The notes under the pieces are model-generated. The model searched no databases and had not been told where the DNA came from. It worked only from the letters and a program-made list of their open reading frames with translations. From contig NZ_JACHZE010000006.1 in the NCBI RefSeq assembly GCF_014193285.1, positions 62,001-126,000 on the forward strand: 64,000 nucleotides of DNA, in the 5' to 3' direction. Position 1 is the first letter of the stretch. Every line of letters starts with the position of its first letter. Positions 17,966-27,599 of the stretch are shown one piece after another. The position numbers and the translations under genes are program-made. This DNA is from Atlantibacter sp. RC6 (GTDB lineage Bacteria; Pseudomonadota; Gammaproteobacteria; Enterobacterales; Enterobacteriaceae).

Positions 17966-20343
17966 GCTTTCTCAACCTCAACCAGCATAGTTTGATGCGA
18001 ATTCCCTTTTGCCAGGGGGGTGATGCGGGTGGAACTCAGCACGTTGGCGCAGCCGCCGTGATCCACGCCTGACGCGTCTGGTTGCCACCAGGCGCCCGCC
18101 TGCATGGCCACGACGCCAGGGATAATGCGCGGCGTCACTTCCGCTGGCACCATGCTGATACCGCGATCGTTATGGATGCGCACCTGGTCGCCCTGCGCGA
18201 TGCCGCGCCGTGCGGCATCCTGCGGGTTAATCCACAGTTTCTGGGTCTGGGCTTCCTGCAACCACGGGTTGGCGTACTGCGTGGAGTTGGCGCGGTTTTT
18301 CCCTTTCCAGGTGATCAGTTGCAGCGGATATTTCTCGGTCAGCGCATCCTGCGGGCCTTCGTGCGCAGGCACGTAGTGAGACAACGCCGGGATTTCCGGG
18401 TGGTTCATGTCGTACAGCCGCTTCGAGAAGATCTCAATTTTGCCGGACGGGGTTTTAAACGGGTTGTTCTCCGGGTCGCGAATGTTGTCGGCGAACGCCA
18501 CGTACGGCTCGCTTTTAAACAGATGGCGGCGCTGCACCTGCAACTGCGCAAAGCTCGGCATGTTTTCTGCGGGCATCGCGGCGCGGGTGGTTTCGACGAT
18601 ATGCTCGATCCACTGTTTTTCATCGCGCCCTTCGCTGAAGGCAGGCTCAACGCCCAGCTTCGCAGCGACTTCACGCAACCATTCGTAGTCTGAACGGCGC
18701 TCGAATTCCGGCTCGACCAGTTTTTCTGACAGGATCACGTAGTTGCCGGTGCCCCAGGTTTCGCCAATGTTCCAGCGCTCCATAAAGCTGGTTTCCGGCA
18801 GCAACAGATCGGCATATTTGGCGCTGGGCGTCAGGTACAGATCGCTGGCGACGATAAACTCAATTTTCGATTCGTCTTCCAGCAGCTTTGCCGCTTTATT
18901 GATGTCCGGGTTCTGGTTCGCCAGGTAGTTGCCTGCCAGCGAAAACAGAATGCGGATATTACTGTCGAGTTTTTCAGCCCCTTTCAGCCCCTGCTCCGGC
19001 GTGATTTTGCTGGCGTCTTCCGCCGCCTGCATCCAGTTCATCACCGAAATTTTCGCCGCGATCGGGTTTTCGATGCTTTCCGGCTCGCTCATAAATTTGC
19101 GGTTGCCGATACCGCCGTAACCTGCCGCCCAACTGCCTTTCTTACCGACGTTGCCGGTGATAGTGGCCAGCAGCGTCGAGCCGCGCGCGGTGCGCTCGCC
19201 GCAGATATGGCGCTGCGGTCCCCAGCCCTGGATCAACGCCGCTGGTTTAGCGGTGGCATATTCCCGCGCCAGTTGGCGGATGGTATTGGCAGGCACTTTC
19301 GTGATCGGCTCCGCCCATTCCGGGGTTTTCGCCACGCCGTCTTTCGCGCCAGTCAGATACGCTACCAGCGATTCATTGGCCGGTACGCCTTCCGGCATGC
19401 TGGCTTCATCAAAGCCGAGGGTATAGCGGGCGATAAAGTCTTTATCGTGCAGATTCTCGGTGATGATGACGTACATCATCGCGTCCATCAGCGCGTTATC
19501 AGTAGTCGGCAGCAGCGGGATCCACTGATCCGCCAGCGAAGCGACGGTATCGGAATAACGCGGATCGATAACGATAAACCGTGTGCCGTTGCGCTTCATC
19601 TGCTGGAAGTAGTGATTGGCGTGACCAAAGATAGTTTCGTTGGTGTTGTGGCCCCACAAAATCACCAACGGCGTCTCCAGCAGCGTATCCAGAGAACTCC
19701 CGGAGGCGGGCGTACCGTAGGTGTACGGCGTGGCGGCGGCAGTGTTGCCCATACTCACGGAGTGATAGGTTTCAAGGTAACCGCCGGTCAGGTTCAACAG
19801 GCGGCGCACCATTTTATCCCCGGAGAAGGTGCCGCCGCTGACGGCGGTGCCGACGTGCACATAGCGCGAGGCCGGGCCGTATTTGGCCGTAATCCGCTTC
19901 AGATTATCGGCGATGAGCGTGGTAGCTTCATCCCAGCTGATTTTTTCAAACTTCCCTTCGCCGCGTTTACCGACGCGTTTCATCGGATATTTCAGGCGGT
20001 CCGGGTGATAAACGAATTTACGGTAACCGCGTCCACGCACACAGGCACGCATAATCGGCATCGCTTCATCCAGCTCAGCATCGGGTCGCGTGGTAATACG
20101 GGTAACGATGCCCTGATCGACATGTGCGCGAATATCGCATTTGCCGCCGCAGTCGAAGGTGCTACAGGTGGGTACAACCCGTTCGCTATTTTGCGGCGTG
20201 ACCGCGGCCGGAGCGGAGGATTCGGATGCGGCGGAAACAAATTGCGGTACCACCAGCGGTACAGCAGCCAGCGCGGCGCTGGCCTGAATAAAGCGTCGAC
20301 GGCTGAGCGCCGTTATTTCGCTTTCGTCTTCCTTGATTGGCAT
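17962..20343 (-). CDS. DMSO-reductase-like molybdopterin catalytic subunit
   Basis: About 793 residues. It has a twin-arginine signal (LSRRRFIQAS), then a [4Fe-4S] motif CSTFDCGGKC followed by a distal cysteine in RACVRGRGY, the KYPMKRVGKRGEGKF segment of the family, molybdopterin domains and a C-terminal dinucleotide-binding barrel. It resembles the second DmsA-like set of Salmonella rather than E. coli DmsA itself. The terminal acceptor (DMSO, selenate, another S- or N-oxide) cannot be told from sequence. Two in-frame ATGs, at 20367 and 20343, begin nearly identical peptides (MPIKES.., MPIKED..). The second has the only AGAGAG-like ribosome site, so it is preferred. Confidence 0.85.
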   Translation of the reverse strand: MPIKEDESEITALSRRRFIQASAALAAVPLVVPQFVSAASESSAPAAVTPQNSERVVPTCSTFDCGGKCDIRAHVDQGIVTRITTRPDAELDEAMPIMRACVRGRGYRKFVYHPDRLKYPMKRVGKRGEGKFEKISWDEATTLIADNLKRITAKYGPASRYVHVGTAVSGGTFSGDKMVRRLLNLTGGYLETYHSVSMGNTAAATPYTYGTPASGSSLDTLLETPLVILWGHNTNETIFGHANHYFQQMKRNGTRFIVIDPRYSDTVASLADQWIPLLPTTDNALMDAMMYVIITENLHDKDFIARYTLGFDEASMPEGVPANESLVAYLTGAKDGVAKTPEWAEPITKVPANTIRQLAREYATAKPAALIQGWGPQRHICGERTARGSTLLATITGNVGKKGSWAAGYGGIGNRKFMSEPESIENPIAAKISVMNWMQAAEDASKITPEQGLKGAEKLDSNIRILFSLAGNYLANQNPDINKAAKLLEDESKIEFIVASDLYLTPSAKYADLLLPETSFMERWNIGETWGTGNYVILSEKLVEPEFERRSDYEWLREVAAKLGVEPAFSEGRDEKQWIEHIVETTRAAMPAENMPSFAQLQVQRRHLFKSEPYVAFADNIRDPENNPFKTPSGKIEIFSKRLYDMNHPEIPALSHYVPAHEGPQDALTEKYPLQLITWKGKNRANSTQYANPWLQEAQTQKLWINPQDAARRGIAQGDQVRIHNDRGISMVPAEVTPRIIPGVVAMQAGAWWQPDASGVDHGGCANVLSSTRITPLAKGNSHQTMLVEVEKA

Positions 20344-20603
20344 GGCATCACTCTCTTTTATAGGCATGAAGAAAGTGTGTATTTTTGGAAAATAATGCCG
20401 CTACCATTTTGATTTAAAGCAGCTAATAAAGAACTAACGCAAATTGAGAGATATTTTTCAGAATGAAATGAAAACGCTTATTAGTTAACACGGAGTTTTA
20501 GGGCAAATGTTAACAATATATCTACTAAACAATTTCTTTTAATCGCGCTATGCAACCTGGCGTACTGAGTAATATTACCTTGCGAAAAACGATGCGGAAA
20601 AAA

Positions 20604-21356
20604 TTAGCGGGGAATAATCTTACAATTCCAGTGTGCCTCCGCCGAATTCTGGCTGGCCGCAATTTCCAGCGACAGCGTGGCGCTTTTCACATGAGTGATA
20701 CTGTACTCCAGCACCACATCATCAGGATTGCGGGCGATGCGCTCGATTTTGAACAGCGCCTCTCCCGGTTCGCAGCCCAGCAGCCGGGCCAGGCGCGGGT
20801 CGCAGACCACTGGCGTAAAATTTTCTCTGGCGTGGGTTGGCGAATAGCCGAAGGCTTCCCGCAACTGGGAATAGAGCGTGCCTTCATCATCAATATGGCT
20901 GAGATCGTTATAAAAGCGGCCATTCAGCCAGCTCAGGGAATGGCCGATGATCCGTTCGCCTTGGTGCATGCGCCGCTCCAGGCGCATCAACTGGCTGCCG
21001 ACCTCCAGCCCCATCTGCCGGGCGACATCATGATCCGCCATGGTTGCCAGCAGGGAAACCACCTCAGCGCGCACCGGCTGAGGCGTAGTGAAAGACACCA
21101 GCACATCCGGTAAATCGGTGTAGTGCTTGAGCAGCGCGTCGCGGTTGATGAACGTGCCCTTCCCCTGCTCGCGATACACCATGCCGCCGCTGACCAGTGA
21201 ATCGATCGCCTGCTTAATGGTGCCGCGCGCCACATTAAACTCATCGGCCAGGATCAACTCGCCGGGTAGCCTGTCGGTGTAGGTACACGACAGGATACGC
21301 TGCAAAATGATGTTTTTGATTTTGAGGTAAAGCGGGAGTCCATCAGACTCGAACAT
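20604..21356 (-). CDS. GntR-family (HutC/UTRA) transcriptional regulator
   Basis: A 250-residue regulator: an N-terminal GntR winged helix (about residues 8-72, LPGELILADEFNVARGTIKQAI) and a C-terminal UTRA effector domain (about 95-240) ending in a beta-rich core (DDVVLEYSITH). It is the last gene of the seven-gene PTS/hydrolase operon, after the SIS gene, so it probably represses the operon and responds to a phosphosugar intermediate, as other UTRA regulators do. Target and ligand are not known. Confidence 0.85.
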   Translation of the reverse strand: MFESDGLPLYLKIKNIILQRILSCTYTDRLPGELILADEFNVARGTIKQAIDSLVSGGMVYREQGKGTFINRDALLKHYTDLPDVLVSFTTPQPVRAEVVSLLATMADHDVARQMGLEVGSQLMRLERRMHQGERIIGHSLSWLNGRFYNDLSHIDDEGTLYSQLREAFGYSPTHARENFTPVVCDPRLARLLGCEPGEALFKIERIARNPDDVVLEYSITHVKSATLSLEIAASQNSAEAHWNCKIIPR

Positions 21357-21369
21357 ACGGTTGCTCCAC

Positions 21370-22110
21370 TCAGAGGTAGAAGATTCGGCTCCGGTAAGCG
21401 TCCATTATATCCCGATTTATCTGCTGATTGCCGTCTATGTTTGCGCTGGCAAGGATCGGCGGCTCCACGCCGTTCTCCTGCATCAGCTCGCACAAGCGCA
21501 ACACCAGGCTGTTGGCGATCGTCGCCCCCATAATGGTCGACAGCGGCGCGGCTTTCTGCGCCAGGCCCGGCAGGCTGACCGCCGCATCGCCGTAGTCGCA
21601 CTGGTTATCCAGCGTAATATCCGCCGCCTCGGCCAGCAATTTGCCGCTGGAGTGCCGCGAGGTGACGCGCTTCGCCGTCGCCAGGCTGGTAATGGCGATC
21701 ACCGTCGCGCCGCAGGCTGTGGCCGCCAGCGCCACATCGAGGGTGATGGCGTTGCGGCCCGACACCGAATGGATAATCAGCGTGTCCCCCGCCTCCAGCG
21801 GGGAGCTTTCCACCATCACTTTCCCCAGCCCTTCGACATTTTCTACTGCGCTGGTGAGCGTCAGCGGGCGAACGTTGAGCATCAGCGCCGGGGAAAACAG
21901 CGGGTTGACGATGGCAAGGCCGCCTGCGCGATAACTCATCTCCTCCGCCAGAATCCCGGCATGGCTGGCACCAAACACAAACAGGTTGCGGCCCTTCAGC
22001 ACCGTATCGAGCATCACCCGGGCGGCGCGGTCGAGTGTCTCCTGCTGCGCCGCCAGTTGCGCCAGCTTTTGTTGGATCTGCGCGAAATAGGCGTTAACTG
22101 CGTGGCTCAT
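21370..22110 (-). CDS. SIS-domain phosphosugar-binding protein (UPF0309-like)
   Basis: A 246-residue protein with a single sugar-isomerase (SIS) domain. Landmarks are FVFGASHAGILAEEMSYRAGG (near 48-68), the phosphate-binding SVSGRN loop (near 114-119) and a C-terminal helix with NSLVLRLCELM. This is the COG4821/UPF0309 type, whose enzymatic role is unknown; relatives isomerise, deaminate or cleave phosphosugars. In this operon it probably handles the phosphorylated product of the PTS. Confidence 0.8.
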   Translation of the reverse strand: MSHAVNAYFAQIQQKLAQLAAQQETLDRAARVMLDTVLKGRNLFVFGASHAGILAEEMSYRAGGLAIVNPLFSPALMLNVRPLTLTSAVENVEGLGKVMVESSPLEAGDTLIIHSVSGRNAITLDVALAATACGATVIAITSLATAKRVTSRHSSGKLLAEAADITLDNQCDYGDAAVSLPGLAQKAAPLSTIMGATIANSLVLRLCELMQENGVEPPILASANIDGNQQINRDIMDAYRSRIFYL

Positions 22111-22121
22111 CGTTATCTCCC

Positions 22122-23432
22122 TCAGAATGTCAGCAGACGGGTTAAGGCGCTAATCAGCGGCGATAGCACAAACATATCGCTGTCGCCGGCCCACAGCGCG
22201 GTGTCCGGGATGGTGTTATTAATGAAGTAGCTGACGCAGAAGTATTGCCCCCAGGCCACCACGGTGGAGGTGATAAAGCCCGCCAGCAGCGCGCCCTTAT
22301 AGCCGCCCGTGACGTTGCCAAACACCCCGGCGGTGCCCGCATGGAAGAAAATCACGATCATGCTGGGGATAAACACGTAGCCGGTGTAGTGACCAATCAG
22401 CGTCAGCCACAGCAGCGAGCCGACAAACGCCCCCACAAAACCCAGCACCACCGCGTTCGGCGCAAAGTTAAACAGGATCGGGCAGTCCAGCGCAGGACGC
22501 GCGCCGGGAACCAGCCGCGAGCCGATGCCGTTAAACGCCGGCACCATTTCGCCGATAAACATCCGTACGCCAAGCAGCACCACCGCAATCCCGCCGGTAA
22601 ACATCAACGACTGTTTCAGGGCATAGATGTAGAAACTTAAATCGCCGGACTGCGCCAGGATCTCCGCCGCTTTTGGGGTGCCTTTAATTTGCAGAATAAA
22701 GGTGCCGATAAAGAACAGCAGCGTCATGGTCAGCGCGGTCACCACATTGGAATCGCGCAGGAAACCGAGCTTTTTCGGGACCTGGATGTCTTCAGAACTG
22801 ATGCTGTTGCGGGAAAACAGCTTGCCGAAAACCGCCCCCAACAGCGCCACCGACGCCGAAGTATGGCCGAGGGCAATATTGTCGTTGCCGGTGATTTTGC
22901 GCACCCACGGCTGCACCAGCGCCGGTTGCAACGTCCAGTAAAGGCCCATGATCACGGTGAGCATCAGCGTCAGTTGCCAGCCGGAGATCGCCGGGTTGCT
23001 GTTCACCATCACGCCCGCAAAAATCATGGTGGTCCAGAACATCATGTGCCCGGTCAGGTAGATGTATTTAAAGCGCGTCAGGCGCGCCAGCAGCAGGTTA
23101 AAGGCAAACCCGCCGGCGATGGCGATAGTGACGCTGCTGCCGTAGCGCTCGCTAAACTTCACCTGGCCGATAATATTGGTCAGGTTCATGGAGCTTAAGC
23201 CGAACACTTCAGTCCAGATCGGCTGGAAAATCAGCAGCGCGGAGACAATAATCCCTGCCCCGGCGCCGATAATCAAAAAGCCTAAAATCCCCTTCAGGGT
23301 GCCGGAGACAATATCCGCCAGCGGTTTGTTTTGCAGCACCAGCCCAAGCAGCACAATCAAGCCAATAAGGATGGACGCTTCGCCGAAGATATTGACGGTG
23401 ATCCAACGCAGTACGCCGATAAATTCGTTCAT
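22122..23432 (-). CDS. PTS EIIC component, ascorbate (SgaT/UlaA) family
   Basis: A 436-residue membrane permease of about eleven helices, of the UlaA/SgaT (AG) superfamily of PTS transporters. Typical segments are ILIGLIVLLGLVLQNKP near residues 21-37 and the glycine-rich VFIPSMIVIFFHAGTAGVFGN region. It is encoded with separate IIB and IIA proteins, as in the ula operon, but UlaD, UlaE and UlaF are absent here, so the substrate is probably not ascorbate. Lies 4 bp after the IIB gene. Confidence 0.85.
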   Translation of the reverse strand: MNEFIGVLRWITVNIFGEASILIGLIVLLGLVLQNKPLADIVSGTLKGILGFLIIGAGAGIIVSALLIFQPIWTEVFGLSSMNLTNIIGQVKFSERYGSSVTIAIAGGFAFNLLLARLTRFKYIYLTGHMMFWTTMIFAGVMVNSNPAISGWQLTLMLTVIMGLYWTLQPALVQPWVRKITGNDNIALGHTSASVALLGAVFGKLFSRNSISSEDIQVPKKLGFLRDSNVVTALTMTLLFFIGTFILQIKGTPKAAEILAQSGDLSFYIYALKQSLMFTGGIAVVLLGVRMFIGEMVPAFNGIGSRLVPGARPALDCPILFNFAPNAVVLGFVGAFVGSLLWLTLIGHYTGYVFIPSMIVIFFHAGTAGVFGNVTGGYKGALLAGFITSTVVAWGQYFCVSYFINNTIPDTALWAGDSDMFVLSPLISALTRLLTF

Positions 23433-23436
23433 GGTC

Positions 23437-23715
23437 TTACCCCTGAGTAAGAATGCCTGCGTTGACCAGCGCCTGGGTGATTTCGTTGGTGTCGATGTAG
23501 TTGTTCACCACCACCACCGGGCAGGAAAGATGCTGTAAATTGCCCACCAGCTCGGCGTTAGTGATCACCAGATCGGCGTTGGCCGACGCGGCGGCAGACA
23601 CGTCCATATGTTCGACGTTCGCCTCCACGCCGTGCTTTTTCAGCACCGTTTCCACGTTCATGCGTAAAATTAAGCTCGACCCCATTCCCAAACCGCAGAC
23701 AGTGAGTATTTTCAT
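23437..23715 (-). CDS. PTS EIIB component, ascorbate (SgaB/UlaB) type
   Basis: A 92-residue cytoplasmic phosphotransferase with the phospho-cysteine in the N-terminal CGLGMGSSL loop (Cys7). It accepts phosphate from the IIA protein and hands it to sugar passing through IIC. The frame is open upstream, but the ATG at 23715, with the normal MKILTVCG start and GGAG upstream, is the family start. Confidence 0.85.
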   Translation of the reverse strand: MKILTVCGLGMGSSLILRMNVETVLKKHGVEANVEHMDVSAAASANADLVITNAELVGNLQHLSCPVVVVNNYIDTNEITQALVNAGILTQG

Positions 23716-23743
23716 TGTTATTTCTCCAGACGGACGTAGTGGT

Positions 23744-24178
23744 TTATTCCGCATCGATCATCAGACGGTAAATCTGCTGCGCATCATGGGAATTCATTAA
23801 GGTGTGCAAGTTTTCCTCATCACCCAGCAGGGTGACGATTTTTTGAATCAACTGAATATGCTGATCGCTGTTGGTCGCGGACAAGCCGAGCACCAGTTGC
23901 ACCGGGTCGTTTTCCGCATGACCAAATTCCACCGGCTCGCGCAGCCGCACCAGGCTGATTTGCGGCGCAACCGCCCCGTTCTCTGGCCGTGCGTGGGGCA
24001 TCGCCAGCCCCGGCGCGATCACAAAATAGGGGCCGAACTGGTGATAGCTGTCGATCATCGCCTGGGTGTATTGCTCGCTACAGGCCCCGGCGGCGCACAG
24101 CGCGTCCCCGGATTTGCGGATCGCCTCGTCGGCAGACGTCGCCGGGTAATCCAGACAGATTGCGTTTGGGCTAATCAT
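23744..24178 (-). CDS. PTS EIIA component, fructose/mannitol-like (UlaC type)
   Basis: A 144-residue IIA domain protein. The phospho-histidine is His62 in the APGLAMPHARPENGA motif. It resembles UlaC and other PTS EIIA-2 proteins. Its ATG overlaps the creatininase stop by one base (TAATG), so translation is coupled. Part of the three-protein PTS of this operon. Confidence 0.87.
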   Translation of the reverse strand: MISPNAICLDYPATSADEAIRKSGDALCAAGACSEQYTQAMIDSYHQFGPYFVIAPGLAMPHARPENGAVAPQISLVRLREPVEFGHAENDPVQLVLGLSATNSDQHIQLIQKIVTLLGDEENLHTLMNSHDAQQIYRLMIDAE

Positions 24179-24906
24179 TACGCCTCCCTGATGATGCGCG
24201 TGATGGACGCTAAGGTGGTTTCCAGCGCCTGTTGAACGAATGCTTCGCCTTTTTCAGCGCTGGCGCAGCGCGGATCGCCGAGCACCGAGTAATCGGAAAA
24301 CGCGGTCCAGGGTTCGGGACGGTAGCGGAAATCTTCCGGGAAAGTGGGGTAATGTTCCCGGGCCTGGGACATATCCACCGCCTCCGGCGCGAGCGCCAGC
24401 ATTAACGACGTTTCAATTTCATCGGCATGCATATAGCCCGGATACGCCACCGCCGATTCGCGCAGCTTCGCCACGCAGCCCTCCATCCCCGCCCAGCTGT
24501 AGCTCAGCAGCGTGATGCCCTCCTCGCGAAGCTGGCGGGTTGCCGCTTTGATGGCATCGAAATTGCCGTAATGGGCGTTGATCACCGCCGTGGTGGTAAT
24601 GCCGTAACCCGCCATATTGCGCGCCAGGCTGACCAGCAGATCCCCCAACAGCGCGTTGCCGATATCAATCGCGCCGGCATGGCCGCACAGCGACCACACC
24701 TGGCTGTAACAGATCACCGGCAGGGTGATGGCATCCTCCCCCAGCGCGCTGTCCAGCCGTTCGCAGAAGCGTTCGGCTAACAGGTTGTCAGTATCCAGCG
24801 GCAGATGATCGCCGTGCGGCTCCACCGCCCCCAGCGGCAACAGCGCGATTCTGGCCCTGGTGAGGGCCGCTTTCGCCTGCTGCTCGTTAAGTTGATGCAG
24901 TTTCAT
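24178..24906 (-). CDS. Creatininase-family amidohydrolase
   Basis: A 242-residue protein of the creatininase/FapB fold. Metal ligands are visible in PLGAVEPHGDHLPLDTDN (Glu, His and Asp near residues 29-41), in NAHYGNFDA and in HADEIETSLML. Family members hydrolyse cyclic amides or formamides (creatinine, mycofactocin precursor, formylaminopyrimidines). In this operon it may cleave an amide in a sugar conjugate, but the substrate is unknown. It lies 8 bp after the phosphotriesterase-like gene. Confidence 0.82.
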   Translation of the reverse strand: MKLHQLNEQQAKAALTRARIALLPLGAVEPHGDHLPLDTDNLLAERFCERLDSALGEDAITLPVICYSQVWSLCGHAGAIDIGNALLGDLLVSLARNMAGYGITTTAVINAHYGNFDAIKAATRQLREEGITLLSYSWAGMEGCVAKLRESAVAYPGYMHADEIETSLMLALAPEAVDMSQAREHYPTFPEDFRYRPEPWTAFSDYSVLGDPRCASAEKGEAFVQQALETTLASITRIIREA

Positions 24907-24914
24907 AGGCTGCC

Positions 24915-25886
24915 TTAACCGAAGCTGAAGTAGCGCGCCGGGTTGTCGACGAAGAAATCATGCAACAACGCTTCGCCGTCGAAACCCGCTTCCCGCGCCT
25001 CTTCCAGAAACCGTGGGCGCCAGTCCGCCAGGATAAACTTCAATCCCAGCCCGCCTTTCCCATAATGGGCGCTCATGCTTTTGCGGGCGAAATCGCCACC
25101 GATCAGGATCTGTTTTTGATACCCCTTTTTACACAGCGCCAGAATGGCTTCGGTGCGGACATGCTCGGGGAAATATTTGATCCGGCTGATACCGTCAAAC
25201 GAGATAAATGCCCCGGTGTTGGCAAGTTGACGGTGTAGCCAGGGATCGGGATTGCGATCCATATGTGCAAAGCAGATGCGGGACAAATCAAGGCCCAGTT
25301 GTTTAAAAATCGCGGCCTGCTCCAGGGCCATGGTGCCCATTTCCGTATGGCTGTGCATCGGCGCGCCGGTGGCTTGTTGGGCGCGCACCACCACCTCCAT
25401 GGTTTTGCGCTCCAGCGGCGAAATGGCGTTATAGCCAGTGCCGCATTTCACCATTCCCGCGCGGTAAGCGGTGCCGTCGATGCCGTCGGTCACTTCCCGG
25501 CTGACGTGTTCAACCAGCGCATCGAGGGGGGTGTTGGCAATCCAGTCGGCGAAGGTCTGATCGGTGCCCGGGCGTTTCGAGCTCCACAGAAAGCCCTTGT
25601 TAAACCCGGCGGTGGCGATGATCTGCACCTGCTGGCGGCTGGCAATCTCCGCCACCACCTCAACATGACGGCCATAGTCCGGCGCGGTGGCGTCATAAAT
25701 CGACTGCCCGCCTGCGGCGCGGAAGTCGGCCAGTTCACGCTCGGAAGCGGCTTTATCGTCGAGCAGCAGATCCTCTTCGTTACGCTCCTGCCAGTACGGC
25801 GGGATGCAGTAGAGATGGTCGTGACTGTAAGTCACCCCGAGCTGCTGCGGTGCGATGTCACCCGTGAGTGTGCGAATAAACCCCAT
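24915..25886 (-). CDS. Phosphotriesterase-family metal hydrolase
   Basis: A 323-residue amidohydrolase-superfamily TIM barrel. The binuclear metal site is intact: His22 and His24 (SHDH), Lys147 in AGMVKCGTGYN as the carboxylated bridging lysine, His in PMHSHTEMG and CFAHMD, and the catalytic Asp in LIGGDFARK. E. coli Php by contrast has Glu at the lysine position. Relatives are lactonases or hydrolases of phosphosugar lactones and esters. It is the first gene of the seven-gene operon. Substrate unknown. Confidence 0.85.
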   Translation of the reverse strand: MGFIRTLTGDIAPQQLGVTYSHDHLYCIPPYWQERNEEDLLLDDKAASERELADFRAAGGQSIYDATAPDYGRHVEVVAEIASRQQVQIIATAGFNKGFLWSSKRPGTDQTFADWIANTPLDALVEHVSREVTDGIDGTAYRAGMVKCGTGYNAISPLERKTMEVVVRAQQATGAPMHSHTEMGTMALEQAAIFKQLGLDLSRICFAHMDRNPDPWLHRQLANTGAFISFDGISRIKYFPEHVRTEAILALCKKGYQKQILIGGDFARKSMSAHYGKGGLGLKFILADWRPRFLEEAREAGFDGEALLHDFFVDNPARYFSFG

Positions 25887-25929
25887 ACGATACGCCTTGT
25901 TATCAGTGAGTTGGTGTATTCAACTTAGA

Positions 25930-25953
25930 ACTTGTCTACCTGACTGGTCAAGT
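25930..25953 (-). promoter_or_regulatory. Inverted repeat upstream of the PTS/hydrolase operon, candidate GntR operator
   Basis: ACTTG (25930-25934) and CAAGT (25949-25953) frame a 24-bp imperfect palindrome, with an inner TGAC-TG-GTCA at 25941-25950. It is 44 bp upstream of the first ATG of the operon. UTRA-type GntR regulators bind such symmetric sites, often built on GTC...GAC-like halves. Assignment to the operon's own GntR protein is inference. Confidence 0.4.
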
Positions 25954-26114
25954 GATCATGGTCGCAAAACAACCAGCAAAAAGCCCAGTGCTGCGAGGTA
26001 ACGCACAGTTTCATAGGAAATATTGATAAATCAGAATAAGTGCATGGCGTGCGGGTGTGAGCGCGGGCGTAAAACAAGCCAGATAAACTGGGCGGTATGG
26101 GAAGGGAAAGTTAA

Positions 26115-26141
26115 CCGGGAACGCGGCAGCCGCGTCCCCGG
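26115..26141 (-). terminator. Hairpin after ascFB
   Basis: CCGGGAACGCGG and CCGCGTCCCCGG form a 12-bp stem with one mismatch and a 3-base loop, 9 bases beyond the ascB stop codon. TTAACTTTCCC follows on the minus strand, so the T-run is weak. Confidence 0.55.
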
Positions 26142-26150
26142 TTGGCGGCG

Positions 26151-27599
<1,449 letters not shown>

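Noticed and set aside
19207-20412. 401-codon open frame on the + strand opposite the DmsA-like gene
   Set aside because: It is antisense to a well-supported molybdopterin gene, has no family motif, and arises from the high third-position GC of the true frame.
20368-20603. Search for an FNR site upstream of the dms-like operon
   Set aside because: Only weak partial matches such as TTGAT-TTAA-AGCAG are present; not enough to claim a site.
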